DNA from: Hyphomonas sp. L-53-1-40
GTDB lineage: Bacteria; Pseudomonadota; Alphaproteobacteria; Caulobacterales; Hyphomonadaceae
Direction of reading: 5' to 3'
Length of the DNA stretch: 64,000 nucleotides
NCBI RefSeq assembly: GCF_000682775.1
Contig: NZ_AWFI01000018.1
Location: 124,001-188,000, forward strand
Of this stretch, positions 42,389 to 50,862 are shown piece after piece. Position 1 is the first letter of the stretch. Every line of letters begins with the position of its first letter. The notes beneath the pieces are model-generated. The model searched no databases. It was not told the origin of the DNA and was given only the letters and a program-made list of their open reading frames with translations. The position numbers were made by a program, and so were the translations under genes.

Positions 42389-43996
42389 ATGCCGGTTCTG
42401 AAATCCAGTCTTGATGTGTCCGGTAGCAAATTTGCCGCCAACAAAGCCGCCATGGAGACGCTTCTTGCCGAATTGCAAGAAAAAACCGCTAATGCCGCCA
42501 TCGGAGGCCCGGAAGCGTCTCGCAAACGCCATGTAGAGCGCGGAAAATTGCTGCCGCGTGAACGAGTCGAACGCCTGCTGGACCCGGGCTCTGCCTTTCT
42601 CGAAATCGGTGCGCTGGCCGCCAATGGCATGTATGATAACGAAGCCCCCGGCGCAGGCCTGATCACGGGGGTCGGCCGGGTTGAGGGGCGCGAATGCCTG
42701 ATCGTCTGCAATGATGCGACGGTAAAGGGCGGCGCCTATTTCCCGATGACGGTGAAGAAGCATCTGCGCGCGCAGGAAGTGGCCCTCGAAAATCACCTGC
42801 CATGTATCTATCTGGTCGATAGCGGCGGCGCGAACCTGCCGCATCAGTCAGAAGTCTTCCCGGACCGGGAACATTTTGGCCGCATCTTCTATAACCAGGC
42901 CCAGATGAGCGCGAAAGGCATTCCCCAGATCGCCGCCGTCATGGGCAGTTGTACCGCAGGCGGCGCTTATGTGCCGGCCATGTCGGACGAGACCATCATT
43001 GTGCGCAAACAGGGCACGATCTTCCTCGGCGGTCCACCTTTGGTGAAGGCCGCCACGGGAGAAGTGATCTCAGCCGAAGACCTTGGCGGCGCAGATGTCC
43101 ATGCGCGCCAGTCCGGCGTGGCAGACCACTATGCGGCCCATGATTCTCACGCGCTCGCCATTGTCCGCTCCATTGTCCGCACGCTGGCCACGCCAAAGCC
43201 CCAGCCCTTCGATCTGACAGAGCCTGCAGAGCCACTTTACGACCCTGCGGAGATGCATGGTCTGGTGCCTCAGGATGTCCGCGAGCCCTATGACGCCCGC
43301 GAAGTCATCGCGCGTCTCGTTGACGGATCGGAATTTCATGAGTTCAAGAAGCTCTATGGCGAGACGCTCGTCTGCGGGTTTGCGCGCCTCTATGGCATGC
43401 CGGTCGCGATCCTCGCCAATAATGGTATCTTGTTCTCTGAAAGCGCGCAGAAGGCCGCGCATTTCATCGAACTGGCCGACCAGCGCCGCATTCCCCTGGT
43501 CTTCCTGCAGAATATTACCGGCTTCATGGTGGGCTCGAAATATGAGGCCGGCGGCATCGCCAAGGATGGCGCCAAGATGGTGACCGCCGTGGCCACCGCC
43601 AGCGTGCCGAAATTCACCGTGGTAACCGGCGGCAGCTTCGGCGCCGGCAATTATGGCATGTGCGGCCGGGCCTACAGCCCCCGCTTCCTGTTCATGTGGC
43701 CAAACTCCCGCATCTCCGTCATGGGCGGCGAACAGGCCGCCAGCGTGCTCGCCACCGTTAAGCGCGACGGCATTGAACGCAAGGGCGGGGAATGGTCTGC
43801 CGAGGACGAGGATAGCTTCAAGCAGCCTATCCGCGACCTCTATGAGGCCGAAGGCTCGCCCTATTTCTCAACGGCGCGCCTCTGGGATGACGGCATCATC
43901 GACCCAGCCGATACGCGCCGCGTGCTGGGCCTTGCCCTTTCCGCCAGCCTCAATGCTCCGTTCCCGGATAGAGGGTTCGGCGTCTTCCGGATGTAG
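42389..43996 (+). CDS. mccB: Methylcrotonoyl-CoA carboxylase beta subunit
   Basis: A 535-residue carboxyltransferase that carboxylates 3-methylcrotonyl-CoA to 3-methylglutaconyl-CoA in leucine breakdown. The N and C crotonase-like domains hold [53 protein letters not shown] and the later [30 protein letters not shown] and the length fit MccB rather than PccB or AccD. GGGAGGCGTT precedes ATG at 42389. Its alpha partner is at 48335, six genes on. Confidence 0.93.
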   Translation: MPVLKSSLDVSGSKFAANKAAMETLLAELQEKTANAAIGGPEASRKRHVERGKLLPRERVERLLDPGSAFLEIGALAANGMYDNEAPGAGLITGVGRVEGRECLIVCNDATVKGGAYFPMTVKKHLRAQEVALENHLPCIYLVDSGGANLPHQSEVFPDREHFGRIFYNQAQMSAKGIPQIAAVMGSCTAGGAYVPAMSDETIIVRKQGTIFLGGPPLVKAATGEVISAEDLGGADVHARQSGVADHYAAHDSHALAIVRSIVRTLATPKPQPFDLTEPAEPLYDPAEMHGLVPQDVREPYDAREVIARLVDGSEFHEFKKLYGETLVCGFARLYGMPVAILANNGILFSESAQKAAHFIELADQRRIPLVFLQNITGFMVGSKYEAGGIAKDGAKMVTAVATASVPKFTVVTGGSFGAGNYGMCGRAYSPRFLFMWPNSRISVMGGEQAASVLATVKRDGIERKGGEWSAEDEDSFKQPIRDLYEAEGSPYFSTARLWDDGIIDPADTRRVLGLALSASLNAPFPDRGFGVFRM

Positions 43997-44068
43997 GGGT
44001 TCTACGTATAAAATCTGTTGCCTGCCAATGGTAGAAGCCCCCTGTCACATGGCAGGAGGCTGACCCCC

Positions 44069-44656
44069 ATGACTCGCTCCATCTGTATCATTGACGGACA
44101 TCCTGATCCTGACCCCAATCATTTGATACATGCGCTGTGCGACGCCTATGCCGAGGGTGCCGAGGTGACCGATCACGTCGTATCTCGCATCCGGATTGCG
44201 GATCTCGACATGCCATTCCTCAATTCTGAGAAAGAGTTCGCAATGCCGCCGCCAGAGCCGGTGCTGAGTGAACGCCAGAAGATCGCCAACGCAGACCACC
44301 TCGTCATCGCGTTCCCGCTCTGGATGGGTGGTATGCCAGCCAAACTAAAGGCCTTCTTCGAACAGGCTGCACGCGCCGGATTCTTCCTGAAAACAGGTGA
44401 GTCCGATCATGAATGGCCTGAGCGCATGATGAAGGGAAAGTCGGCCCGCATTATCGTGACGATGGGTATGCCCGATCTGGTCTATAGATTCGGCATGGAT
44501 GCAGGCGCATTGAAAGCATTGGAGCGCGGCGTACTCGGCCTCTCCGGTTTCAAACCGATGCATCACACGATTATCGGCGGCGTTGGCGCGTTGACGCCAT
44601 CAAAAGTCGAATCCTGGTTCGAGTTCATGAAGGAGATCGGCGGGCAGGCCGTCTGA
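44069..44656 (+). CDS. NAD(P)H-dependent flavin/quinone reductase, flavodoxin-2-like
   Basis: A 195-residue flavodoxin-fold oxidoreductase. SICIIDGHPDPDP at the start (FMN phosphate loop), LVIAFPLWMGGMPAKLKAFFEQA and the later MPDLVYRF fit the NQO1/MdaB-type or KefF-like FMN quinone reductases. It reduces quinones or xenobiotics by two electrons in the cytosol. GGAGGC lies 8 bases upstream of ATG 44069. Intercalated in the leucine region but no link to that pathway is evident. Confidence 0.87.
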   Translation: MTRSICIIDGHPDPDPNHLIHALCDAYAEGAEVTDHVVSRIRIADLDMPFLNSEKEFAMPPPEPVLSERQKIANADHLVIAFPLWMGGMPAKLKAFFEQAARAGFFLKTGESDHEWPERMMKGKSARIIVTMGMPDLVYRFGMDAGALKALERGVLGLSGFKPMHHTIIGGVGALTPSKVESWFEFMKEIGGQAV

Positions 44657-44774
44657 TCCGGGTTCATTACATCTTCGTCGTGAACGTCTTTTCACGCATC
44701 ATTACCACTTGTTTCGAGTATGTTCAGTCCTGTCGCGGTCCCCTGCGACGTATAGAGTAAGAAGGAGTTCGAAC

Positions 44775-45176
44775 ATGGTCAGACGTAGCAGCTTTCTGGT
44801 AACGGCGGCGATGATGACGGCCCTGATGGGCCATGCGGGCGAGATGCCCGACTTCTCGTTGCTGGATCTGGATGATGATGGCCTGATCAGCGAGGACGAA
44901 TATGTGAGCTACTCCGACAGCGCGGGCACAGCCAGCGAGTCGGAGGCGAAAGCGAAGTTCACGAAATTCGACCTCAATTCGAATGGAACTGTGTCCGAGG
45001 AAGAACTGGCAGATGCCCTTGCTGCCTGGCGGGGACGGTCCGATCAAGGCGCCGTAACGGCGGCTGGCCTGCCGCTGAAGGGGTCCGCCGGTCCAGCGGG
45101 CCCCTTTCCATTTGGAACGAATACGATAAACAGCGCCGATGGCGACAGCGCACCGACTGGCAGCAAACAGGTTTGA
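44775..45176 (+). CDS. EF-hand calcium-binding exported protein
   Basis: A 133-residue protein with a short N-terminal signal-like stretch (residues 5-20) and two EF-hand loops: DLDDDGLISEDE (about residue 31) and DLNSNGTVSEEE (about residue 66), both with Asp at 1, Asp/Asn at 3 and 5, Gly at 6 and Glu at 12. It should bind calcium, probably in the periplasm. The C-terminal third is low-complexity Gly/Ala/Ser/Pro. The gene ends 38 bases inside the next gene, and a hairpin with 11-bp stem lies at 45078-45107. AAGGAGTT precedes the start. Confidence 0.82.
   Translation: MVRRSSFLVTAAMMTALMGHAGEMPDFSLLDLDDDGLISEDEYVSYSDSAGTASESEAKAKFTKFDLNSNGTVSEEELADALAAWRGRSDQGAVTAAGLPLKGSAGPAGPFPFGTNTINSADGDSAPTGSKQV
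45078..45107 (+). repeat. Hairpin inside the EF-hand gene end
   Basis: AAGGGG (45078-45083) pairs with CCCCTT (45101-45106) and CCGC (45085-45088) with GCGG (45096-45099) around a 7-base loop, followed by TTTCCATTTGG. It lies 32 bases before the acyltransferase start and may limit readthrough or translation. Confidence 0.35.
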
Positions 45177-46185
45177 TCTCATCCGGCTGGCGCTCGCTTC
45201 GGCCGTGTTTGCCTATCATGCAATCGTTCTGTCCGCGCTTGCGCCGATGAGCGGGTTGGAGCGCGCCTGGGGCCAAATTGCCGAGATCGCCATTCAAGGC
45301 TTCTTCATTGTATCCGGCGCACTGGTGGCCGGCTCGCTCATGCGGTCGCAAAACCTTGCTGACTATGCTGGCAAGCGGGTCCGTCGACTTTACCCGGCTT
45401 ATGCTGTCGTCATTCTGATCCCGGCGCTCATCAGCCTGCTGATGGGCGGCAGTATTGGTGGAGTCGCAGAATATGTGGGTGCCAATCTCGTCTTCCTGAA
45501 CTTCCTGTCGCCGGATTTGCCGGGCCTGTTCGAAGGCAACCGCTTCACAGAGGTCAATGGTGCGTTGTGGACGTTGAAGATCGAGGTTCTGTTCTATCTC
45601 ATCCTGCCGATCATCGGCGGACTGCTGCGGACGATGCGCCGCGCGCAGTGGAGCGCCCTGGTGGGCCTTTATGTGTTGGGGGAGGGGTGGCGTCATCTGG
45701 TGCCTGTTTTTCTGGAGGGGGAATCCGCGCTTATCGCGGCGCGCCAGCTGCCGGGTCAGTTGGCCTTTTTCGCCAGTGGCGTTGCCTTGTGGCAGGTATG
45801 GGATCGGGCCCAGGCAAAGCCGCTCTGGTTCGGCGTGGTGGGGCTCGCATTGACCTTGCTCTCCTTCGCCCATCCCTGGCTGGAGCCGCTCCGCGCGGCC
45901 GGACTGACGGGCCTGATTGCCTGCCTGGCTTTCCTGCCAGGCCCTGCGCTGAACGCGGCGCGCTTCGGCGATATCAGCTACGGCGTCTACATCACTCATT
46001 TTCCGATCCTGCAGGGCCTTGTCATGGTCGGCGCTTTTGCAGCATTCGGCCATGCGGTCGGCTTTGCCCTGTCGGCGCCTCTCGTCATCGTGGCCAGCTA
46101 TGCGCTGTGGCATCTTGTCGAGCGGCGCTCCTTGCGCCCATCCAGCCACTACCGCAAAGTAGCCTCCAACCCTGAACAGGACTGA
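45139..46185 (+). CDS. Acyltransferase family 3 membrane protein
   Basis: A 348-residue membrane O-acyltransferase with about ten hydrophobic helices. FDLIRLALASAVFAYHAI carries the conserved His after the first helix pattern (R and H), followed by GFFIVSGALVAG, and NGALWTLKIEVLFYL in the middle, as in OafA/ExoZ-like family 3 proteins that acylate sugars of LPS or exopolysaccharide using acyl-CoA. The ATG at 45139 overlaps the EF-hand gene by 38 bases in another frame. It runs 5 bases before the hydratase gene. Confidence 0.88.
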   Translation: MATAHRLAANRFDLIRLALASAVFAYHAIVLSALAPMSGLERAWGQIAEIAIQGFFIVSGALVAGSLMRSQNLADYAGKRVRRLYPAYAVVILIPALISLLMGGSIGGVAEYVGANLVFLNFLSPDLPGLFEGNRFTEVNGALWTLKIEVLFYLILPIIGGLLRTMRRAQWSALVGLYVLGEGWRHLVPVFLEGESALIAARQLPGQLAFFASGVALWQVWDRAQAKPLWFGVVGLALTLLSFAHPWLEPLRAAGLTGLIACLAFLPGPALNAARFGDISYGVYITHFPILQGLVMVGAFAAFGHAVGFALSAPLVIVASYALWHLVERRSLRPSSHYRKVASNPEQD

Positions 46186-46190
46186 TCCCC

Positions 46191-46991
46191 ATGCGCGATT
46201 CCGACTATGATCTCATCACGCTCGAAGCGACGCAGGAAGGCTTGGCGGTTGTCACGCTGAACCGGCCGGACGTGCACAATGCGTTCAATGCCGAGCTGAT
46301 CGCCGAACTGACCGATGCGTTCCACACCATTGCCGACCAGCGTACCATTCGCATGATGATCCTGCGCGGCGCGGGCAAGAGTTTTTCGGCGGGCGCAGAC
46401 CTCAACTGGATGAAGCTGGCGGCGATGCATACGCGCGAAGACAATGAGCGCGACGCGATGAACCTCGCCGAAATGCTGCGCACGCTCTACGACATGCCCC
46501 AGATGACGCTTGCCCTGGTGCAGGGCGCCGCCATGGGTGGCGGGGCCGGCCTCGTGGCCGCCTGTGACGTCGCTGTGGCGATGAAGGGCACGAAGTTCCG
46601 CTTCTCTGAAGTGCGCCTCGGCCTGACCCCGGCCACGATCAGCCCCTATGTGATCGAAGCCATCGGCGCGCGCTGGGCGAAGGCTTTGTTCACCACTGCC
46701 GAAACGTTTGATGCCGAATATGCTGAGAAGCTGGGCCTCGTTCAGTATGTCGTGGAAAATCAGGCCGAGATGACGGCCATGGAAGAACACCTCGCCGATC
46801 TTGTCTTCGCCGCTGCGCCCGGTGCTGTGGCCGAGAGCAAGGCACTGGTTCGCGATGTCTCCGGCGTATTCATCGACAAGGATCTCAGCCAAGAGACATC
46901 AAAGCGCATCGCAGCGCGTCGGGTCTCCGATGAGGGCAAGGAAGGCATTGAAGCCTTCCTCGACAAGCGCCCGCCTAGTTGGGGTCGGTAA
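46191..46991 (+). CDS. liuC: Methylglutaconyl-CoA hydratase-like enoyl-CoA hydratase
   Basis: A 266-residue crotonase protein. Oxyanion regions: GKSFSAGADLNWMKLAAM near residue 65 and GAAMGGGAGLVAACDVAVA near residue 110, with a TKFRFSEVRLGLTPATISPYVI segment (the SEVRLGL part typical). ADLNWMK and its place between mccB and mccA support methylglutaconyl-CoA hydration, the step after the carboxylase in leucine breakdown. Its last 17 bases overlap the convergent gene at 46975. Confidence 0.85.
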   Translation: MRDSDYDLITLEATQEGLAVVTLNRPDVHNAFNAELIAELTDAFHTIADQRTIRMMILRGAGKSFSAGADLNWMKLAAMHTREDNERDAMNLAEMLRTLYDMPQMTLALVQGAAMGGGAGLVAACDVAVAMKGTKFRFSEVRLGLTPATISPYVIEAIGARWAKALFTTAETFDAEYAEKLGLVQYVVENQAEMTAMEEHLADLVFAAAPGAVAESKALVRDVSGVFIDKDLSQETSKRIAARRVSDEGKEGIEAFLDKRPPSWGR

Positions 46992-47331
46992 CCAGTACGC
47001 TGTCTTTGGAGTCCACCGGCAAGCCGAAGTCGGCCAGCAGATTAAGTGTCGCGCTGATCGGGTTTATCCCCGTGAGCGCTTCGATCTGGTGCTGGAAGAA
47101 ATATGCCACGATGCCAAACAGGATGATGTAGATCACGAACTGCATCAGCGACTTCAGCAGGAAAGCACCCGCGCTGCCCGCGACGAAGCCGATGGCGCCG
47201 AGGATCAGCGCGCCGGCCACGGGGCTGAGATTGCTGACGTCTGCCGCCTGCGTGTAACCAATATAGCCGCCAACGCCGGCGCCGATGACTCCCGCGACAC
47301 TGCTGATCCGGATTCCTGAAGCATAGGCCAT
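46975..47331 (-). CDS. Hypothetical small membrane protein
   Basis: A 118-residue protein with about three hydrophobic segments (residues 10-30, 38-62 and 65-82). N-terminal glycine-rich GVIGAGVGGYIGY. Family unknown. GGGAG precedes ATG 47331. It converges on the hydratase with a 17-base overlap, and is divergent from DUF817 with 141 bases between. Confidence 0.68.
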   Translation of the reverse strand: MAYASGIRISSVAGVIGAGVGGYIGYTQAADVSNLSPVAGALILGAIGFVAGSAGAFLLKSLMQFVIYIILFGIVAYFFQHQIEALTGINPISATLNLLADFGLPVDSKDSVLVTDPN

Positions 47332-47472
47332 AAGACACTCCCGTGGTTTCTTGGCATTAACCCTTACGACAGCTGGCAGGGGTGTCAAAGGCGGAATTTG
47401 GACTGGCAAAGGCCCTTGCCTCGCCCGGTGCGTGCCCCGATTGCGCCGTGTTTCCTGCAGATAGAGGAGGGC

Positions 47473-48393
47473 ATGGAGATACCGGTCCCCGCCCAGACCC
47501 GCGCGCAACAACGCCTGCATGCCGCGCGCGCCGCGCTGCATGCGCGCTGCGTGAACGGCCCGGTCAGCCAGACCGTGTTCGAATTTGTGGCCTTCGGCAT
47601 CAAGCAGGGCTGGGCGTGCCTGTTTGGCGGCCTGATGCTGGGGCTCTTGCTGCTGACCTTTGTCTGGTATCCGGAAGGCGCGCCGCTCTCGCGCTATGAT
47701 TTCCTCGTGCTTGGCGCAGTCACCATTCAGGTCATGATGCTCTGGACGGGCCTGGAAACATGGGAAGAGGCGAAAATCATCCTCGTCTTCCATATTGTCG
47801 GCACGGTCATGGAACTGTTCAAGACCTATCATGGCAGCTGGATCTATCCCGAGGAGAGCTTCCTGCGCATTGGCGGTGTGCCGTTGTTTACGGGCTTCAT
47901 GTATGCGGCGGTGGGTTCTTATCTGGCGCGGGTCTGGCGGATCTTCGATTTCCGGTTTGACCGTTTCCCGCCGCTCTGGATTCAAGGCATTCTGGCAGCC
48001 GCGATCTACGTGAATTTCTTCGCGCATCACTGGCTGCCGGATGTCCGGATCGCCCTGTTTGTGGGCACGGCGATGGTTTACGGGCCATGCCTTGTCTGGT
48101 TCCGCGCTGATGAAGCGCACAGGCCGATGCCGCTCGTAATCGGGTTCCTGCTCGTGGCAGTTTTCATCTGGTTTGCTGAGAATCTTGGAACATTCGCCCG
48201 CGCTTGGGCCTATCCCGGGCAAGAGCATGGCTGGCAGATGGTCTCTTTATCGAAACTCGGTTCGTGGTATCTGCTGATGATAATCAGTTTTGTTCTGGTG
48301 GCTTTGGTCCACCGGGCGCCGGGAGGGCCACGCATTGAAGATCCAGAAGCTGCTCGTCGCAAACAGGGGCGAGATCGCCTGTCGCATCTTTGA
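47473..48393 (+). CDS. DUF817 membrane protein
   Basis: A 306-residue polytopic protein with about eight hydrophobic helices. GSWIYPEESFLRIGGVPLFTGFMYAAVGSYLAR and AENLGTFARAWAYPGQ are DUF817 (PF05675) patterns. Function unknown. GAGGAGGGC lies just before the ATG. Its last 59 bases overlap mccA in a different frame. Confidence 0.88.
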   Translation: MEIPVPAQTRAQQRLHAARAALHARCVNGPVSQTVFEFVAFGIKQGWACLFGGLMLGLLLLTFVWYPEGAPLSRYDFLVLGAVTIQVMMLWTGLETWEEAKIILVFHIVGTVMELFKTYHGSWIYPEESFLRIGGVPLFTGFMYAAVGSYLARVWRIFDFRFDRFPPLWIQGILAAAIYVNFFAHHWLPDVRIALFVGTAMVYGPCLVWFRADEAHRPMPLVIGFLLVAVFIWFAENLGTFARAWAYPGQEHGWQMVSLSKLGSWYLLMIISFVLVALVHRAPGGPRIEDPEAARRKQGRDRLSHL

Positions 48394-50239
48394 GACCTGC
48401 CATGGGCTCGGCATTGCGACAGTCGCCGTCTATTCCGATGCCGATGCGCGCGCGAAACATGTCCGCGAGGCCGATGAAGCAATCCATATCGGCCCGTCGC
48501 CTGCGCCGGAAAGCTATCTCAAGGTCGAGGCCATCTTGGCCGCTGCCAAGGCGACCGGCGCGGATGCCATCCATCCTGGCTATGGCTTCCTGTCCGAGAA
48601 TGCCGATTTCGCCGAAGCCGTCGAGAAAGCGGGCCTCATCTGGGTTGGTCCTTCGGCCAAGGCGATCCGGTCCATGGGCCCGAAGGACGAAGCCAAGCGC
48701 ATTGCCGAAGAGGCCGGCGTGCCTGTGCTGCCCGGCTATCGCGGCGAAGGGCAGGAGCTGGAAACGCTTGCCAGGGCGGCGAAAGGTGTCGGCTTTCCGC
48801 TGCTGATCAAGGCGGTTGCCGGGGGCGGCGGGCGCGGCATTCGCCTCGTCTCCAAGGCGGGCGAGCTGAAGGCCGAGCTGGAAAGCGCGGTGCGTGAGGC
48901 CGAAAGTTCCTTTGGCGATGGCCGGGTCATGCTGGAAAAACTGGTCGAGCAGCCACGCCATATTGAAGTGCAGGTCTTTGGCGATGCGCATGGCAATGTC
49001 GTCCATCTCTATGAACGCGATTGCTCGCTGCAGCGTCGCCGCCAGAAAGTCATTGAGGAGGCGCCTGCGCCCGGCATGCCGGACGATGTGCGCGCGGCCA
49101 TGACGGACGCGGCGGTGAAGCTGGCAAAAGCGGTGGGCTATCAGGGCGCGGGAACGGTGGAATTCATCGTCGACGGGTCAAAGCCGCTGGGCGTCGACAC
49201 GTTCTGGTTCCTCGAAATGAATACCCGTCTCCAGGTCGAGCATCCGGTGACAGAGATGATCACTGGGCAGGATCTTGTCGCCTGGCAATTGCTGGTCGCT
49301 TCCGGCGAGGAAATCCCGATGGCGCAGGATGAGATCCCGCTGATGGGACACGCCATCGAGGCGCGCATCTGCGCCGAAGATCCGGCCGATGGCTTCCGCC
49401 CCGGCGCGGGGCTGATCCTGGAGTTCGGCCTGTTGCAGCCCATTGATGGGGAAACGATCCGCTGGGATGCCGGTTTCGAGACCGGGGATCGCGTACCATC
49501 CAACTATGATTCCATGATCGCGAAACTGATCGTGTGCGGAGAAGACCGCGACGCGGCGGTTGACCTGCTGACCGAGACGCTGTCGCACACCCAACTCTCG
49601 GGCGTGCCGGCCAATACCGGCTTCCTGCGCCGCTGCGCCCTGTCGGACGCGTTCCGCGATGGCACGCATCATGTGAACTGGATTGCGGAGCAGGGGGATG
49701 CGCTGACCCAGCCTCCCGCCGCGCATCAGCATGCATCTGTTCTCGCCGTCAGCGACATCGAGCTGGATGACAGCGCTGCCGTCACACCATGGGGAATCCG
49801 GGATGGGTTCCGGGCGAATGGCGCGCCTGTGCGAAAGGCGGCCGTCGCTGTGGGCGCCGATGCAGACTGGTTTGACCCGTCCGAGCATGACGTCGATCCG
49901 GACGCGTCGCTGCCCTTCGTGACAGATATTTCGCCGCGCCGCTATGCGGTGACGACCGGCGGCGACAATGTTCTTGTGGAAGTGCCGGACTATGACGCCG
50001 ATGTCGAAGCGGTGCTGGGCGGCGACTCAGTCAGCGCGCCGATGCCGGGCAAACTGCTCGCCGTGCATGTGAAGCCGGGCGATACGGTCACCAAGGGTGA
50101 TCCGGTTGCGGTGATGGAAGCCATGAAGATGGAGCACACCCTGCCGGCGCCGCGCGATGGCGTGGTGGAGTCCGTGGAGGCTGCCGCCGGGGACCAGGTC
50201 GCCGAGGGCGATGTGCTGGTTCATCTGGAGGGGGAGTAA
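48335..50239 (+). CDS. mccA: Methylcrotonoyl-CoA carboxylase alpha subunit
   Basis: A 634-residue biotin-dependent carboxylase alpha chain that pairs with MccB. Biotin carboxylase starts KLLVANRGEIACRIFET; ATP-grasp VAGGGGRGIRLVSK near residue 160; C-terminal biotinyl domain with PMPGKLLAVHVKPG and AMKMEHT, the Lys carrying biotin. AMKMEHT distinguishes it from the PccA-like copy. The start is taken as TTG at 48335, with GGGAGGG 7 bases upstream, since no ATG or GTG fits; that start overlaps the end of the DUF817 gene. Confidence 0.92.
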   Translation: MKIQKLLVANRGEIACRIFETCHGLGIATVAVYSDADARAKHVREADEAIHIGPSPAPESYLKVEAILAAAKATGADAIHPGYGFLSENADFAEAVEKAGLIWVGPSAKAIRSMGPKDEAKRIAEEAGVPVLPGYRGEGQELETLARAAKGVGFPLLIKAVAGGGGRGIRLVSKAGELKAELESAVREAESSFGDGRVMLEKLVEQPRHIEVQVFGDAHGNVVHLYERDCSLQRRRQKVIEEAPAPGMPDDVRAAMTDAAVKLAKAVGYQGAGTVEFIVDGSKPLGVDTFWFLEMNTRLQVEHPVTEMITGQDLVAWQLLVASGEEIPMAQDEIPLMGHAIEARICAEDPADGFRPGAGLILEFGLLQPIDGETIRWDAGFETGDRVPSNYDSMIAKLIVCGEDRDAAVDLLTETLSHTQLSGVPANTGFLRRCALSDAFRDGTHHVNWIAEQGDALTQPPAAHQHASVLAVSDIELDDSAAVTPWGIRDGFRANGAPVRKAAVAVGADADWFDPSEHDVDPDASLPFVTDISPRRYAVTTGGDNVLVEVPDYDADVEAVLGGDSVSAPMPGKLLAVHVKPGDTVTKGDPVAVMEAMKMEHTLPAPRDGVVESVEAAAGDQVAEGDVLVHLEGE

Positions 50240-50273
50240 CCCCCACCCTTCACATGCAGGTGTGGCCCTTCAG

Positions 50274-50297
50274 GCTCCGGACAGGTGAGGCCGGAGC
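50274..50297 (+). terminator. Hairpin after mccA
   Basis: GCTCCGG (50274-50280) pairs with CCGGAGC (50291-50297) around a 10-base loop, 35 bases after the mccA stop. No T-run, so termination is uncertain. Confidence 0.3.
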
Positions 50298-50373
50298 AAT
50301 CTCGCGCGCCGAGAGTGGGTGTGGAGACGCGCGAAAACAAGGAAACATGTAAAGGGTAGGGGCCGCTGCGTGA

Positions 50374-50703
50374 CTAGGCCGCGACAGCGTAACCGGGATG
50401 GATCCGTGCAGGCATCTGCGCTTCGGGGCGATAGCGGCGGGGGACGATCGGCGGCGCGCTGATCTCGCCAAGCGGGTTGGCGGCGTAGGCCGTCGGCTCG
50501 GTTCTCAGGATCAGTTCGCCATATTCATTCTTGGCGACAGAGACGGGCGCGGCAGAGCCGTCGCGCTCTGCGGCCCAGAATTCAACGCCTGTTGAGGCCA
50601 GCGCAATCGCCTGTTCCAGCTCCATCCGGAAACCATCGCCATAGACGACATCCTTGGACTCAATTGGATCGTACTCACATCCCTTGATCACCAAACCCGA
50701 CAT
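50374..50703 (-). CDS. Small hypothetical protein, possibly LexA-controlled
   Basis: A 109-residue soluble protein with no recognisable domain. It has a Cys near the start (GLVIKGCEYDP), a mixed alpha/beta composition in the middle and a Pro/Arg-rich tail (PPIVPRRYRP). No signal peptide. GAGGGG precedes ATG 50703. A GTTC-N7-GTTC box, the alphaproteobacterial LexA pattern, lies 98 bases upstream of the start, in an AT-rich promoter-like spacer. Confidence 0.65.
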   Translation of the reverse strand: MSGLVIKGCEYDPIESKDVVYGDGFRMELEQAIALASTGVEFWAAERDGSAAPVSVAKNEYGELILRTEPTAYAANPLGEISAPPIVPRRYRPEAQMPARIHPGYAVAA

Positions 50704-50800
50704 GCTGAAACCCCTCGTGAAACTGTGTGCTGAACCTGTTCTTCGCTTGATCTGCGATGAGAGAACATAACCAGAATATTCACCTTTTGGAAAGGAAAAA

Positions 50801-50815
50801 GTTCTGACTTTGTTC
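50801..50815. promoter_or_regulatory. Candidate LexA (SOS) box GTTC-N7-GTTC
   Basis: GTTCTGACTTTGTTC fits the alphaproteobacterial LexA consensus exactly, with a GTTC direct repeat spaced by 7. It lies in the AT-rich spacer upstream of the gene at 50374-50703; the other neighbour, gltX, ends towards it, so only the small gene can be its target. Confidence 0.5.
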
Positions 50816-50862
50816 CGAAAAGTTTGAAATCTGAAAAGATTCAGGAGTCTACGAGGAGGGTG

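Noticed and set aside
44974-46149. A 391-codon frame antisense to the acyltransferase
   Set aside because: Charged, repetitive, Gln/Arg-rich translation with no family; the sense acyltransferase has clear helices and motifs.
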